A stretch of DNA of 64,000 nt from the NCBI RefSeq assembly GCF_014860165.1, contig NZ_JACZKG010000054.1, positions 31,007 to 95,006 of the forward strand, written 5' to 3'. The notes under the pieces are model-generated. The model had not been told where the DNA came from, did no database searches, and worked only from the letters and a program-made list of their open reading frames with translations. Within the stretch, counting starts at the first letter, position 1. The number at the start of each line of letters is the position of its first letter. A program made the position numbers and the translations under genes. Positions 35,105 to 45,218 of the stretch are shown here, piece after piece. The stretch is from Devosia sp. (lineage in GTDB: Bacteria; Pseudomonadota; Alphaproteobacteria; Rhizobiales; Devosiaceae).

Positions 35105-35803
35105 ATGTCGGAAATTCTCAACGTTCGGCGCAGCCTTTCCGATGCGGTGTTCGACCGCATCCAGCGGGCCATCAAGTCCGGCGCCTACGGCGTGGACGAA
35201 CGTTTGCCCACCGAGCATGCCCTGGCTGCAGAGTTCCAGGTGTCCCGCCCCGTGGTCCGCGACGCACTGCAGCGCCTGCGCGACCAAGGCCTGATCTATT
35301 CGCGCCGTGGGGCCGGCAGCTTCGTGCGCGAACAGGGCCTGCGCGAACCGCTGGGCTTCGGCCAGATGGAGAACCTTTCGGACCTGCAGCACTGCTACGA
35401 CTTCCGCCTGACCATCGAGCCGGAAGCCGCCGCCATGGCGGCCGTCCGCCGTTCACCCGAGGCCTTGCAGGAGATCAGGTCGGCACTCAACCAGCTTCGC
35501 GATGCCACCAACCGTCAGGCGCACCGCGCCGATGCCGATTTCATGTTTCACCTCAGCATCGCCCGGGCGTCGGCCAATCCGTATTTCGCCACCGCCATGG
35601 AGGCACTGGAGGAGCACATCGCCGTCGGCATGCGCTTTCACGGCCTTTCATTGCGCAGCACCCACGACGGCCTGCAGCATGTCTTTGTCGAACATACTGC
35701 CGTCTACGAAGCCATCGCGCGCGGCGATGCCGCCGCGGCCCGCACGCATATGCAGACCCACCTCAACGGTTCCCGAGATCGGCTGTTTGCTCCCAAGCGC
35801 TGA
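35105..35803 (+). CDS. GntR-family (FadR/FCD) transcriptional regulator
   Basis: DNA-binding regulator of 232 residues: winged helix at about 8-75 (LSDAVFDRIQRAIKSGAYG, RPVVRDALQRLRDQGLI) and FCD domain with the metal-ligand histidines in FMFHLSIARAS, HVFVEHTAVYEAI and MQTHLNGS. This pattern is seen in regulators of uronate and hexonate catabolism. It is the last gene of the rightward operon, 1 base after the kinase stop, and the most likely controller of the divergent 28.7-29.0 kb promoter region. Confidence 0.9.
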   Translation: MSEILNVRRSLSDAVFDRIQRAIKSGAYGVDERLPTEHALAAEFQVSRPVVRDALQRLRDQGLIYSRRGAGSFVREQGLREPLGFGQMENLSDLQHCYDFRLTIEPEAAAMAAVRRSPEALQEIRSALNQLRDATNRQAHRADADFMFHLSIARASANPYFATAMEALEEHIAVGMRFHGLSLRSTHDGLQHVFVEHTAVYEAIARGDAAAARTHMQTHLNGSRDRLFAPKR

Positions 35804-35812
35804 TTGCCTCTC

Positions 35813-35850
35813 ACCCAGGCAGACGACTGTCGAACAGTCAGGGCCTGGGT
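35813..35850. terminator. Hairpin between convergent genes
   Basis: ACCCAGGC (35813-35820) pairs with GCCTGGGT (35843-35850), enclosing a second hairpin GACTGT-CGA-ACAGTC (35825-35839). It lies in the 64-base gap between the convergent GntR and PAS-LuxR genes and may terminate from both sides, though no T run is visible. Confidence 0.5.
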
Positions 35851-35867
35851 ACCGGCGGTATCCAGGT

Positions 35868-36434
35868 TCATGGCGCGAAGAACCAGGCAATCAGCTCCGC
35901 GGTATTGCGAACGCCCACTTGCCGCATCATGCGCAGGCGATGCGCTTCCACGGTCCGCTGGCTGAGGCCGATTTCGGCGGCGATGGCGGCATTGGTCTTG
36001 CCTTGCGCCACCAGGGCCAGGATCTGTCGCTGCCGCCCGGTTATGGTCGCCTCACTGACCGGCCGGCTCATCGGCTCGAAGCAGTAGAGCGCTTCGGCAA
36101 AGGGGTCGGTGCCATGGCGTGAGCGGCCATTGACACGGCACCAGAAGCGGTGGCCACCAGCACCCTCCATGATGCGCTCGTCGTAATAGACCTGGCCACC
36201 CGGCAGGTGACTGCGCCACATCTGCCCGGTGCGCACGAAATCGGCCAGCGCGGGGTAGAGCCGGGAGAAGCTCTGATCGATCAGGTCCTCGCGCACAAAG
36301 CCAAACAGGGCGGCGAATTCCCCATTGCAGTCACGGATGATGCGGTGGGTGGCAAACACCATGGGCACGGGAATTTCGCCCAACGTGAAGCGCATGGAAG
36401 CGCGGTCCGGGCTCGCGGGGAGAGGTGTCGCCAT
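35868..36434 (-). CDS. PAS-LuxR-type transcriptional regulator
   Basis: Single-protein sensor-regulator of 188 residues with an N-terminal PAS domain (about residues 15-120: MVFATHRIIRDCNGEFAALFG onward) and a C-terminal LuxR-type helix-turn-helix (TITGRQRQILALVAQGKTNAAIAAEIGLSQRTVEAHRLRMM in part). No receiver domain. It is divergent from scoAB, so it is a good candidate activator of that operon; the PAS domain may sense a small carboxylate or CoA-related metabolite. Confidence 0.88.
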   Translation of the reverse strand: MATPLPASPDRASMRFTLGEIPVPMVFATHRIIRDCNGEFAALFGFVREDLIDQSFSRLYPALADFVRTGQMWRSHLPGGQVYYDERIMEGAGGHRFWCRVNGRSRHGTDPFAEALYCFEPMSRPVSEATITGRQRQILALVAQGKTNAAIAAEIGLSQRTVEAHRLRMMRQVGVRNTAELIAWFFAP

Positions 36435-36436
36435 AG

Positions 36437-36448
36437 CGTATAAATACG
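36437..36448. promoter_or_regulatory. Palindrome in the luxR-scoA divergent region
   Basis: CGTATAAATACG is CGTA/TACG around TAAA, just upstream of the PAS-LuxR start and about 100 bases before scoA. It may be the binding site of this regulator. A single copy only, so support is weak. Confidence 0.3.
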
Positions 36449-36548
36449 ACTAACCGGGCCGGACGGACAAGACCTAACCTTCCCTCAAACGGCGTGCTGC
36501 GGGGAGCGGCATCGCCGATATCAAACAAGACGGCGAGGAGGACGGGCT

Positions 36549-37265
36549 TTGCAAAAGGTCTATGCGGACGCAACGGCGGCCATGGCCGGCGTGCTGGCGG
36601 ATGGAATGGTGATCATGTCGGGCGGCTTCGGCCTCTGCGGCATTCCCGAGGCCCTGATCGCGGCGATCCGGCAGTCTGGTGTCAAAGACCTGACCTTCAT
36701 TTCCAACAATGCGGGCGTCGATGGCATCGGGCTCGGCACGCTGCTGGAGACAAGGCAGATCAGGAAGATGATCTCGTCCTATGTGGGCGAGAACAAGCTC
36801 TTCGCCCAGCAGTTCCTGTCGGGCGAGCTGGAGCTCGAATTCACCCCGCAGGGCACGCTGGCCGAGCGAATCCGGGCCGGAGGCGCGGGCATTCCGGCCT
36901 TTTTCACCAAAACGGGCGTGGGCACGATCATTGCCGATGGCAAGGAAGTGCGCAGCTTCGACGGCGACGACTACGTGATGGAGCGCGGGCTGGTGGCCGA
37001 CGTCTCGCTCGTCCATGCCTGGAAGGGCGATACCGAGGGAAATCTCGTCTATCGCAAGACGGCGCGAAACTTCAATCCGATGATGGCAACGGCCGGCAAG
37101 GTGACCATTGCCGAGGTTGAGCACCTGGTCGAGGTCGGCGAGATCGAGCCCGACCAGATCCACACGCCGGGCATTTTCGTGTCGCGGCTGGTGCATGTGC
37201 CCAACCCGGCCAAGCATATCGAGCAGCGCACGGTGCGGCCCCGCGCCATGGCGGAGGTGAACTGA
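36549..37265 (+). CDS. scoA: 3-oxoacid CoA-transferase subunit A
   Basis: Alpha subunit of succinyl-CoA:3-oxoacid CoA-transferase, 238 residues. [18 protein letters not shown] and [17 protein letters not shown] are family signatures, and the protein fits SCOT better than the PcaI adipate enzyme, given the thiolase and hydroxybutyrate dehydrogenase nearby. With subunit B it activates acetoacetate to acetoacetyl-CoA. Start is TTG at 36549 with GAGGAGG about 9 bases upstream. The stop overlaps the next start by one base. Confidence 0.9.
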   Translation: MQKVYADATAAMAGVLADGMVIMSGGFGLCGIPEALIAAIRQSGVKDLTFISNNAGVDGIGLGTLLETRQIRKMISSYVGENKLFAQQFLSGELELEFTPQGTLAERIRAGGAGIPAFFTKTGVGTIIADGKEVRSFDGDDYVMERGLVADVSLVHAWKGDTEGNLVYRKTARNFNPMMATAGKVTIAEVEHLVEVGEIEPDQIHTPGIFVSRLVHVPNPAKHIEQRTVRPRAMAEVN

Positions 37266-37924
37266 TGGCCTGGACCCGCGAACAGATGGCGGAACGCGCG
37301 GCGCGCGAATTGCAGGACGGCTTCTACGTCAATCTCGGCATCGGCATTCCGACGCTGGTGGCCAATTTCATCCCGGATGGCATCGACGTGCGGCTGCAGA
37401 GCGAGAACGGCATGCTCGGCATGGGGCCCTTTCCCTTCGAGGGCGACGAGGATGCGGACCTGATCAATGCCGGCAAGCAGACCATTACCGAACTGCCGCT
37501 GACCAGCTTCTTTTCCAGCGCCGACAGCTTTGGCATGATCCGGGGCGGGCATATCGACCTCTCCATCCTCGGCGCCATGCAGGTGGCCGAGAATGGTGAT
37601 CTCGCCAACTGGATGATCCCCGGCAAGATGGTCAAGGGCATGGGCGGGGCGATGGATCTCGTTGCCGGGGTCAAGCGCGTCGTGGTGGTGATGGAGCATG
37701 AGGCCAAGGGCGAGCCCAAGCTGCTCAAGGCGTGCACCCTGCCGCTGACGGGAAAGCGCGTCGCCGACATGGTGATCACCGATCTGGGTGTCTTCACGCT
37801 GGAGCGGCGCGGCGAGCCACGCATGGTGCTGATCGAGCTGGCTGATGGAGTGAGCGTGGACGAGATCACCGCCAAGACCGAGGCTCATTTCACAGTCGGA
37901 CAGAGCCTGAAGGTGCCGGCATGA
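37265..37924 (+). CDS. scoB: 3-oxoacid CoA-transferase subunit B
   Basis: Beta subunit, 219 residues, with [17 protein letters not shown] and the catalytic glutamate in the conserved [13 protein letters not shown]. Forms the covalent CoA intermediate. One-base overlap with the alpha gene and 4-base overlap with the thiolase gene, so the three make one unit for acetoacetate use. Confidence 0.91.
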   Translation: MAWTREQMAERAARELQDGFYVNLGIGIPTLVANFIPDGIDVRLQSENGMLGMGPFPFEGDEDADLINAGKQTITELPLTSFFSSADSFGMIRGGHIDLSILGAMQVAENGDLANWMIPGKMVKGMGGAMDLVAGVKRVVVVMEHEAKGEPKLLKACTLPLTGKRVADMVITDLGVFTLERRGEPRMVLIELADGVSVDEITAKTEAHFTVGQSLKVPA

Positions 37925-39096
37925 GCGATATCGTCATTGTCGGCGCGGCACGCACGGCCGTCGGGGCCTTCATGGGCGGGCTCGCCACCGTGCCGGCGCA
38001 TGAACTGGGTGCCACGGCCATCGCCGTGGCGCTGCAGCGGGCTGGCGTGGAGGCCAGCGAGGTCGATGAGGTGATCTTGGGGCAGGTGCTGACAGCGGGT
38101 ACCGGACAGAACCCGGCTCGGCAGGCGGCAATGCGCGCGGGTGTACCGCAGGGCGCCACGGCCTGGAGCCTCAACCAGGTCTGCGGTTCGGGCCTGCGCG
38201 CGGTGGCGCTCGGCATGCAGCAGATTGCGGCCGGGGATGCGCGGATTATCGTCGCGGGCGGACAGGAATCCATGTCCCTGGCGCCGCATTGCCAGCAGTT
38301 GCGGGCGCCCGCGAAAATGGGGCCGATTACGCTCGTCGATACCATGATGGTCGATGGGCTGATCGACGCCTTTGGTGGCTATCACATGGGGATCACCGCC
38401 GAAAACGTGGCGAAACAGTTCGGCATCGACCGGGCGGCGCAGGACGGCTTTGCACTGGCCTCGCAGCAGAAGGCCGCGGCAGCACAGCAGGCGGGGCGGT
38501 TCACGGCCGAGATCGCACCGGTAACGGTCAAGACGCGCAAGGGCGATGTCGTGGTCGATAGCGACGAATATATCCGCTCCGATACCAGCGCCGAGGCACT
38601 GGCCAAGCTCCGTCCGGCCTTCGACAAGGAGGGCACGGTCACCGCTGGCAATGCCTCGGGCATCAATGACGGCGCTGCGGCACTGGTCCTGATGCATGAA
38701 GACGAGGCCGCGCGGCGCGGGCTGACGCCGGTGGCGCGGATTGCCGGCTGGGCGACGGCGGGCGTCGATCCCACCATTATGGGGACCGGACCGATTCCGG
38801 CTTCGACCAGGGCACTGGCCAAGGCCGGCTGGAATGTCGCCGATCTCGACCTGATCGAGGCCAATGAGGCTTTTGCGGCCCAGGCCTGTGCAGTCAACCA
38901 GGCGATGGGCTGGGACCCTGCACGGGTCAACGTCAATGGCGGCGCCATTGCCATCGGGCACCCGATCGGGGCATCGGGCGCGCGGGTGCTGGTGACGCTT
39001 CTGCATGAACTGGCGCGGCGTGGCGGCAGCAAGGGGCTGGCGACGCTGTGCATCGGAGGGGGCATGGGCGTGGCGCTCTGCGTCGAGCGGGTGTGA
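37921..39096 (+). CDS. Acetyl-CoA acetyltransferase (thiolase)
   Basis: Thiolase of 391 residues. The nucleophile cysteine lies in [14 protein letters not shown] (near residue 89), the second catalytic motif is [20 protein letters not shown] and the C-terminal cysteine lies in [10 protein letters not shown]. It splits acetoacetyl-CoA to two acetyl-CoA, the last step after ScoAB; the reverse reaction would feed polyhydroxybutyrate synthesis, but no phaB or phaC is here. Confidence 0.93.
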   Translation: MSDIVIVGAARTAVGAFMGGLATVPAHELGATAIAVALQRAGVEASEVDEVILGQVLTAGTGQNPARQAAMRAGVPQGATAWSLNQVCGSGLRAVALGMQQIAAGDARIIVAGGQESMSLAPHCQQLRAPAKMGPITLVDTMMVDGLIDAFGGYHMGITAENVAKQFGIDRAAQDGFALASQQKAAAAQQAGRFTAEIAPVTVKTRKGDVVVDSDEYIRSDTSAEALAKLRPAFDKEGTVTAGNASGINDGAAALVLMHEDEAARRGLTPVARIAGWATAGVDPTIMGTGPIPASTRALAKAGWNVADLDLIEANEAFAAQACAVNQAMGWDPARVNVNGGAIAIGHPIGASGARVLVTLLHELARRGGSKGLATLCIGGGMGVALCVERV

Positions 39097-39142
39097 TGCC
39101 GTTGCCCAAGCCATGAGCGGGCACTAGACTCGCCCGGAACGA

Positions 39143-40576
<1,434 letters not shown>

Positions 40577-40577
40577 T

Positions 40578-40597
40578 CTGTCCGGATTCCCGGACAG
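40578..40597. promoter_or_regulatory. Inverted repeat, likely activator-binding site
   Basis: CTGTCCGG-ATTC-CCGGACAG, a perfect 8-base dyad starting 2 bases after the activator stop codon and about 72 bases before the sigma-54 -24 element; a further TGTCCG half-site follows at 40604-40609. The distance suits an upstream activating sequence. A terminator for the activator gene is the alternative, but there is no T run. Confidence 0.5.
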
Positions 40598-40668
40598 TGT
40601 CGTGTCCGCCATACATATCCTGCCGTCTGCTCTGCCGGAAAACGCCCGGATTGCTGCCTTTCCGCGCT

Positions 40669-40684
40669 TGGCACGGAACTTGAT
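40669..40684 (+). promoter_or_regulatory. Sigma-54 (-24/-12) promoter
   Basis: TGGCACGGAACTTGAT matches the sigma-54 consensus TGGCAC-N5-TTGC at 9 of 10 fixed positions, with correct spacing; the -12 C is A. It lies 52 bases before the start of the SDR gene and directly downstream of a sigma-54 activator gene. Confidence 0.72.
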
Positions 40685-40735
40685 ACATAGCTGGCAAAAG
40701 ACCGGGCCCATCGAAGGCCCGCTACAGGGTGGAGC

Positions 40736-41515
40736 ATGACGACAAAGCGCGTGGCACTGGTCACAGGCTCGACGAGCGGCATTGGCCTCTCGATCGCCAG
40801 CAAATTTGCGGCGATGGGTTATGACGTAGCGATCAACAGCTTCGAGGCGGAAGCCGATGTGGTCGACGCGCTGCGTTCAGTGGCAGGCAATGGCGCCAGC
40901 GTGCGCTATTTCCAGTCCGATCTGTCCCTCAATGGCGGTGGCTACGACCTGGTTGGCGAGGTGGTCTCGGCTTTTGGCCAGCTCGACGTGCTGGTCAACA
41001 ATGCCGGCGTGCAGAAGGTCGCCCCGATCGAGGACCTGCCGCCCGCCGACTGGGACCGCATCGTCGCGGTGAGCCTGGATTCAGCGTTTCACACCATCCG
41101 CGCCGCCCTGCCGGGCATGACCGGTCGCGGCTGGGGTCGCATCATCAATATCGCCTCGGCGCATGGCCTGCGCGCTTCGCCGTTCAAATCGGCCTATGTG
41201 GCAACCAAGCATGCCGTGGTCGGGTTGACCAAGGCGGTGGCGCTGGAAACGGCGGAGAAGGGCATTACCGTCAATGCCATCTGTCCCGGCTATGTGTGGA
41301 CGCCGCTGGTCGCCGCGCAGGTGGCCGACCAGGCGCGGGTGCATGGCATGAGCGAGGAGCAGGTGATGCGCGAGGTGATCCTGGCACCGCAGCCGACGCG
41401 GCAATTCGTACAGCCCGAGGAAATTGCCGAACTGGCAGCCTATCTTTGCGGCGACCTGGCCCGCTCGATCACCGGCTCGGCCATTTCCATAGATGGCGGA
41501 TGGACAGCCCGATGA
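40736..41515 (+). CDS. 3-hydroxybutyrate dehydrogenase-like SDR
   Basis: Short-chain dehydrogenase of 259 residues that matches the D-3-hydroxybutyrate dehydrogenase type: VTGSTSGIGLSIA cofactor loop, NNAGVQKVAPIED, active site NIASAHGLRAS with YVATK, then TVNAICPGYVWTPLV and the long loop with QPTRQFVQPEEIAELAAYL that is typical of BdhA. Oxidises 3-hydroxybutyrate to acetoacetate, which scoAB and thiolase nearby would convert to acetyl-CoA. GGTGGAG precedes the ATG. First gene of the sigma-54 operon; overlaps the ABC ATPase gene by 4 bases. Confidence 0.82.
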   Translation: MTTKRVALVTGSTSGIGLSIASKFAAMGYDVAINSFEAEADVVDALRSVAGNGASVRYFQSDLSLNGGGYDLVGEVVSAFGQLDVLVNNAGVQKVAPIEDLPPADWDRIVAVSLDSAFHTIRAALPGMTGRGWGRIINIASAHGLRASPFKSAYVATKHAVVGLTKAVALETAEKGITVNAICPGYVWTPLVAAQVADQARVHGMSEEQVMREVILAPQPTRQFVQPEEIAELAAYLCGDLARSITGSAISIDGGWTAR

Positions 41516-42297
41516 GCGCAGCCATGACAACCCTGACCGCTCCACAAGCCGACGTGATCCTGTCCGCGCGCGGCCTGACCAAGCGTTTTGCCGGCTTCGT
41601 GGCCGTCAACGGCGTCGATCTCGATGTGCAGCGGGGCTCGATCCACGCGCTGATCGGACCCAATGGCGCGGGCAAGACCACCTGCTTCAACCTGCTGACC
41701 AAGTTTCTGCAGCCCAGTGCTGGCACCATCACCCTCAACGGCCGCGATATCACCCGCATGCCGGCCGCCGATATCGCGCGGCTGGGCCTGGTGCGCTCGT
41801 TCCAGATTTCGGCGGTGTTTCCCAGGCTCAGCGTGCTCGAAAACGTGCGTATCGCCCTGCAGCGGCGGCGCGGCGACAGCTTTGATTTCTGGCGCCCGGA
41901 GAAGGTGCTGCGCGCGCTTGATGCCGAGGCGATGGAGCGGGTCGACGAGGTCGGCCTGTCGAGCTTCACCCATGAGACGGCGGGCGAATTGAGCTATGGC
42001 CGCAAGCGGGCACTCGAGATTGCCACCACGCTGGCGCTGGAGCCGGAAATGCTGCTGCTGGACGAGCCGATGGCCGGCATGGCGCAGGAGGACGTGGCGC
42101 GCATCTCGGCGCTGATCCGAAAGATATCAGCCAATCGCACCATCTTGATGGTGGAGCACAATCTGTCTGTCGTGGCCGACCTCTCCGACCGCATCACCGT
42201 GCTGGCCCGCGGGCAGGTACTGGCCGAGGGGCCCTATGAAGCGGTGTCGAAGGACCCGCGCGTCATCGAAGCCTATATCGGAGCGGGCCATGAGTGA
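41512..42297 (+). CDS. Liv-type ABC transporter ATP-binding protein (LivG-like)
   Basis: ATPase of 261 residues with Walker A GPNGAGKTTC, the LivG-type signature LSYGRKRALEIATTLA and Walker B MLLLDEPMAGMA. The ATG at 41512 overlaps the stop of the dehydrogenase gene, so transport and hydroxybutyrate oxidation share one transcript. The longer upstream frame lies within the dehydrogenase gene and is not used. Confidence 0.92.
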   Translation: MSAAMTTLTAPQADVILSARGLTKRFAGFVAVNGVDLDVQRGSIHALIGPNGAGKTTCFNLLTKFLQPSAGTITLNGRDITRMPAADIARLGLVRSFQISAVFPRLSVLENVRIALQRRRGDSFDFWRPEKVLRALDAEAMERVDEVGLSSFTHETAGELSYGRKRALEIATTLALEPEMLLLDEPMAGMAQEDVARISALIRKISANRTILMVEHNLSVVADLSDRITVLARGQVLAEGPYEAVSKDPRVIEAYIGAGHE

Positions 42298-43024
42298 GGC
42301 ATTGGCGATGACCGACGCGATCACCGACAGCCTGCTCGCGGTACGCAATCTCAATGGCTGGTACGACGAGAGCCATGTGCTGCATGGCATCAATTTCGAT
42401 GTGCGCCCCGGCGAGGTGGTGACCCTGCTCGGCCGCAATGGCGCGGGCAAGACCACGACGCTGCGCGCCATCATGGGCATCCTCGGCAAGCGCCAGGGCT
42501 CGGTGCGCTTCGACGGCCGCGAGCTGATCGGGCTTGAGCCACGCCACATTGCCCAGGCCGGCATCGCCTTCTGTCCCGAGGAGCGGGGTATCTTTTCGAG
42601 CCTCTCGGTCGACGAAAACCTCATGCTGCCGCCGCAGGTCAAGCCGGGCGGGCTGACGCGCGAAGCGGTGCTCGACATGTTCCCCAACCTGCGCGAGCGG
42701 CTCGGCAGCCAGGGCACCAAGCTCTCTGGCGGTGAGCAGCAGATGCTGGCCATCGGCCGCATCCTGCGCACCGGCGCCAAATTCCTGCTGCTGGACGAAC
42801 CCACAGAGGGCCTGGCCCCGGTCATCGTGCAGCAGATCGGCCGCACACTGAGCCAGCTCAAGAGCCAGGGCTTCACCATCGTGCTGGTCGAACAGAACTT
42901 CCGTTTCGCGGCCTCGGTCGCGGACCGGCACTACGTGGTCGAACAGGGGCGGGTGATCGACACCATCCCCAATGAAGACCTCGCCGCCAACATGAACAAG
43001 CTGCACGCCTATCTGGGCGTCTAG
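42290..43024 (+). CDS. Liv-type ABC transporter ATP-binding protein (LivF-like)
   Basis: Second ATPase, 244 residues. LAVRNLNGWYDESHVLHGI opens the domain, Walker A is GRNGAGKTT, the signature LSGGEQQML and Walker B FLLLDEPTEGLAP. The ATG at 42290 overlaps the previous gene by 8 bases. Pairs with the LivG-like subunit upstream. Confidence 0.92.
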   Translation: MSEALAMTDAITDSLLAVRNLNGWYDESHVLHGINFDVRPGEVVTLLGRNGAGKTTTLRAIMGILGKRQGSVRFDGRELIGLEPRHIAQAGIAFCPEERGIFSSLSVDENLMLPPQVKPGGLTREAVLDMFPNLRERLGSQGTKLSGGEQQMLAIGRILRTGAKFLLLDEPTEGLAPVIVQQIGRTLSQLKSQGFTIVLVEQNFRFAASVADRHYVVEQGRVIDTIPNEDLAANMNKLHAYLGV

Positions 43025-43064
43025 CACCAAGCCGAAAATCGGCACTTTCAGGAGGAACGCAGTA

Positions 43065-44267
43065 ATGAACTTCAAGACCCTCATTCTGGCCTCGGCCACC
43101 AGCCTGTTGCTGGCGGGCACGGCCATGGCCCAGACTGCAATCAAGATCGGCGTGCTCAACGATCGCTCGGGCGTCTATGCCGATTTGTCCGGCGAAGGTT
43201 CGGTGATCGCCGCCCGCATGGCCGTCGAGGATTTCGATGCCGCCGGCAAGGGCATCACGGTCGAAATCATCTCGGCCGATCACCAGAACAAGCCTGATAT
43301 TGCCTCCAACATTGCGCGCCAGTGGTATGATCAGGACGGCGTCGACCTGATCGTGGACGTGCCGACCTCGTCGGCGGCCTTTGCAGTCAACGAGATCACC
43401 CGCGAGAAGAACAAGATCTTCATGAATTCGGGCGCCGGCTCGGCCGATCTGACCGGCGCGCAGTGCTCGCCCAACACCGTCCACTGGACCTATGACACCT
43501 GGGCTCTGGCCCACGGCACCGGCTCGGCCATGGTGGCCGAAGGCAATAGCAAGTGGTTCTTCATCACCGCGGACTATGCCTTTGGTCAGGCTCTGGAAAA
43601 GGACACCACGGCAGTCGTCGAAGCCGCTGGCGGCGAAGTCCTTGGCGCGGTGCGCCATCCGTTCCCCGGCACCGACTTCTCGTCCTACCTGCTGCAGGCC
43701 CAGGCTTCGGGCGCCCAGGTGATCGGCCTTGCCAATGCCGGTGGCGACACCGTCAACACCATCAAGCAGGCATCCGAATTCGGCATCACCCAGGCTGGCC
43801 AGGCGCTGGCGGGTCTCTTGATCTTCATCACCGATATCCATGCGCTCGGCCTTGAAACCGCGCAGGGCCTGGTGCTGACCGAGAGCTTCTACTGGGATCT
43901 CAACGACGAGACCCGCGCCTGGTCCGAGCGCTTCGCCGCCGAGAATGACGGCAAGAAGCCGACCATGGTTCATGCCGGCGTCTATGCCAGCGTGCTGCAC
44001 TACCTCAAGGCGGTGGAAGCCACCGGCGGCAAGGAAACCGAAGCCCTGATGGCCTCGATGAAGTCGACCCCGACCAGCGATCCGCTGTTCGGCGAAGGCA
44101 TGATCCGCGAAGACGGCCGCAAGGTGCATGACATGTACCTGTTCCAGGTCAAGTCGCCGGCCGAGTCCACCGGTGCGTGGGACTATTACAACCTGCTCGC
44201 TACGATCCCGGCTGCGGAAGCCTTCCGTCCCCTCGAAGACGGCGGCTGCGCCTTCCTCGCCGAGTAA
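43065..44267 (+). CDS. Liv-type ABC transporter substrate-binding protein
   Basis: Periplasmic binding protein of 400 residues with a Sec signal peptide (MNFKTLILASATSLLLAGTA, cleavage near AMAQT) and the type 1 fold opening IKIGVLNDRSGVYADLSGEG. Relatives with this opening bind small carboxylates and aromatic acids as well as amino acids. AGGAGGAA precedes the ATG. Its ligand is not known; operon context suggests 3-hydroxybutyrate or a related hydroxy acid. A GC hairpin follows. Confidence 0.91.
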   Translation: MNFKTLILASATSLLLAGTAMAQTAIKIGVLNDRSGVYADLSGEGSVIAARMAVEDFDAAGKGITVEIISADHQNKPDIASNIARQWYDQDGVDLIVDVPTSSAAFAVNEITREKNKIFMNSGAGSADLTGAQCSPNTVHWTYDTWALAHGTGSAMVAEGNSKWFFITADYAFGQALEKDTTAVVEAAGGEVLGAVRHPFPGTDFSSYLLQAQASGAQVIGLANAGGDTVNTIKQASEFGITQAGQALAGLLIFITDIHALGLETAQGLVLTESFYWDLNDETRAWSERFAAENDGKKPTMVHAGVYASVLHYLKAVEATGGKETEALMASMKSTPTSDPLFGEGMIREDGRKVHDMYLFQVKSPAESTGAWDYYNLLATIPAAEAFRPLEDGGCAFLAE

Positions 44268-44276
44268 CTCGCCCAA

Positions 44277-44301
44277 GGCGCTCCGGCCCGGCCGGGGCGC
44301 C
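44277..44301 (+). terminator. GC hairpin after Liv-type binding-protein gene
   Basis: GGCGCTCCGGC (44277-44287) pairs with GCCGGGGCGCC (44291-44301) apart from one T-G wobble, around a 3-base loop. No T run. The same position relative to the binding-protein gene as in the other transporter operons here. Confidence 0.6.
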
Positions 44302-44330
44302 ACCCTTTCGTTCCACCAGGATTGCTTGTC

Positions 44331-45218
44331 ATGTTCGAGCTTTTGGGCATTCCGCCACAGGCGCTTTTCGGCCAGTTGCTGCTGGGGCTGATCAACGGCT
44401 CGTTCTATGCGCTGCTCAGCCTTGGCCTGGCAGTCATCTTCGGCCTGCTCAACATCATCAATTTCAGCCATGGCGCGCAGTATATGATGGGCGCCTTCGT
44501 CGCCTGGATGCTGCTGACCTATACCGGCATCAACTACTGGTGGGCCCTGCTCATCGTGCCGCTGGTGGTGGGCGCGACAGGCGTGGTCATCGAGCGGCTG
44601 ATGATATCCAGGCTCTATCACCTCGACCATCTCTATGGCCTGCTGCTGACCTTCGGGCTGGCGCTGATCATCCAGGGCCTGTTCCGCAACCAGTATGGCG
44701 TCTCGGGCCTGCCCTATTCCATTCCGGCTGAACTATCGGGCGGCACCAATCTGGGCTTCATGTTCCTGCCCAATTATCGCGGCTGGGTGATCGTCGCCTC
44801 GGTCGTGGTCTGCTTTGCCACCTGGTTCGCCATCGAGAAGACCAGGCTGGGCGCCTATCTGCGCGCCGCCACCGAAAACCCGACGCTGGTTGGCGCCTTC
44901 GGCATCAATGTGCCGCGCATGATCACGCTGACCTATGGCTTTGGCGTGGCGCTGGCGGCTCTGGCCGGCGTGCTGGCCGCGCCAATCTACTCGGTCAATC
45001 CCAATATGGGTGCCGACCTCATCATCGTGGTCTTTGCCGTGGTGGTCATCGGCGGCATGGGCTCGATCCTGGGCGCTATTCTCACCGGCTTTGGCCTGGG
45101 CATCGTCGAGGGCCTGACTCGGGTGTTCTACCCCGAAGGCTCCGCCGTGGTGATCTTTGTGATCATGGCCATCGTGCTGCTGGTCAAGCCTGCCGGGCTG
45201 TTTGGAAGGACGCAGTGA
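44331..45218 (+). CDS. Liv-type ABC transporter permease (LivH-like)
   Basis: Inner-membrane permease of 295 residues with NGSFYALLSLGLAVIFGLLNIINFSHGA in its first part and VIGGMGSILGAILTGFGLGIVEGL near the end, both LivH hallmarks. The ATG at 44331 was preferred to a TTG three codons upstream. Its stop touches the LivM start. Confidence 0.91.
   Translation: MFELLGIPPQALFGQLLLGLINGSFYALLSLGLAVIFGLLNIINFSHGAQYMMGAFVAWMLLTYTGINYWWALLIVPLVVGATGVVIERLMISRLYHLDHLYGLLLTFGLALIIQGLFRNQYGVSGLPYSIPAELSGGTNLGFMFLPNYRGWVIVASVVVCFATWFAIEKTRLGAYLRAATENPTLVGAFGINVPRMITLTYGFGVALAALAGVLAAPIYSVNPNMGADLIIVVFAVVVIGGMGSILGAILTGFGLGIVEGLTRVFYPEGSAVVIFVIMAIVLLVKPAGLFGRTQ

Noticed and set aside
42873..44630. 585-codon minus-strand open frame
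   Set aside because: Antisense of a binding-protein and a permease gene; no recognisable motif.
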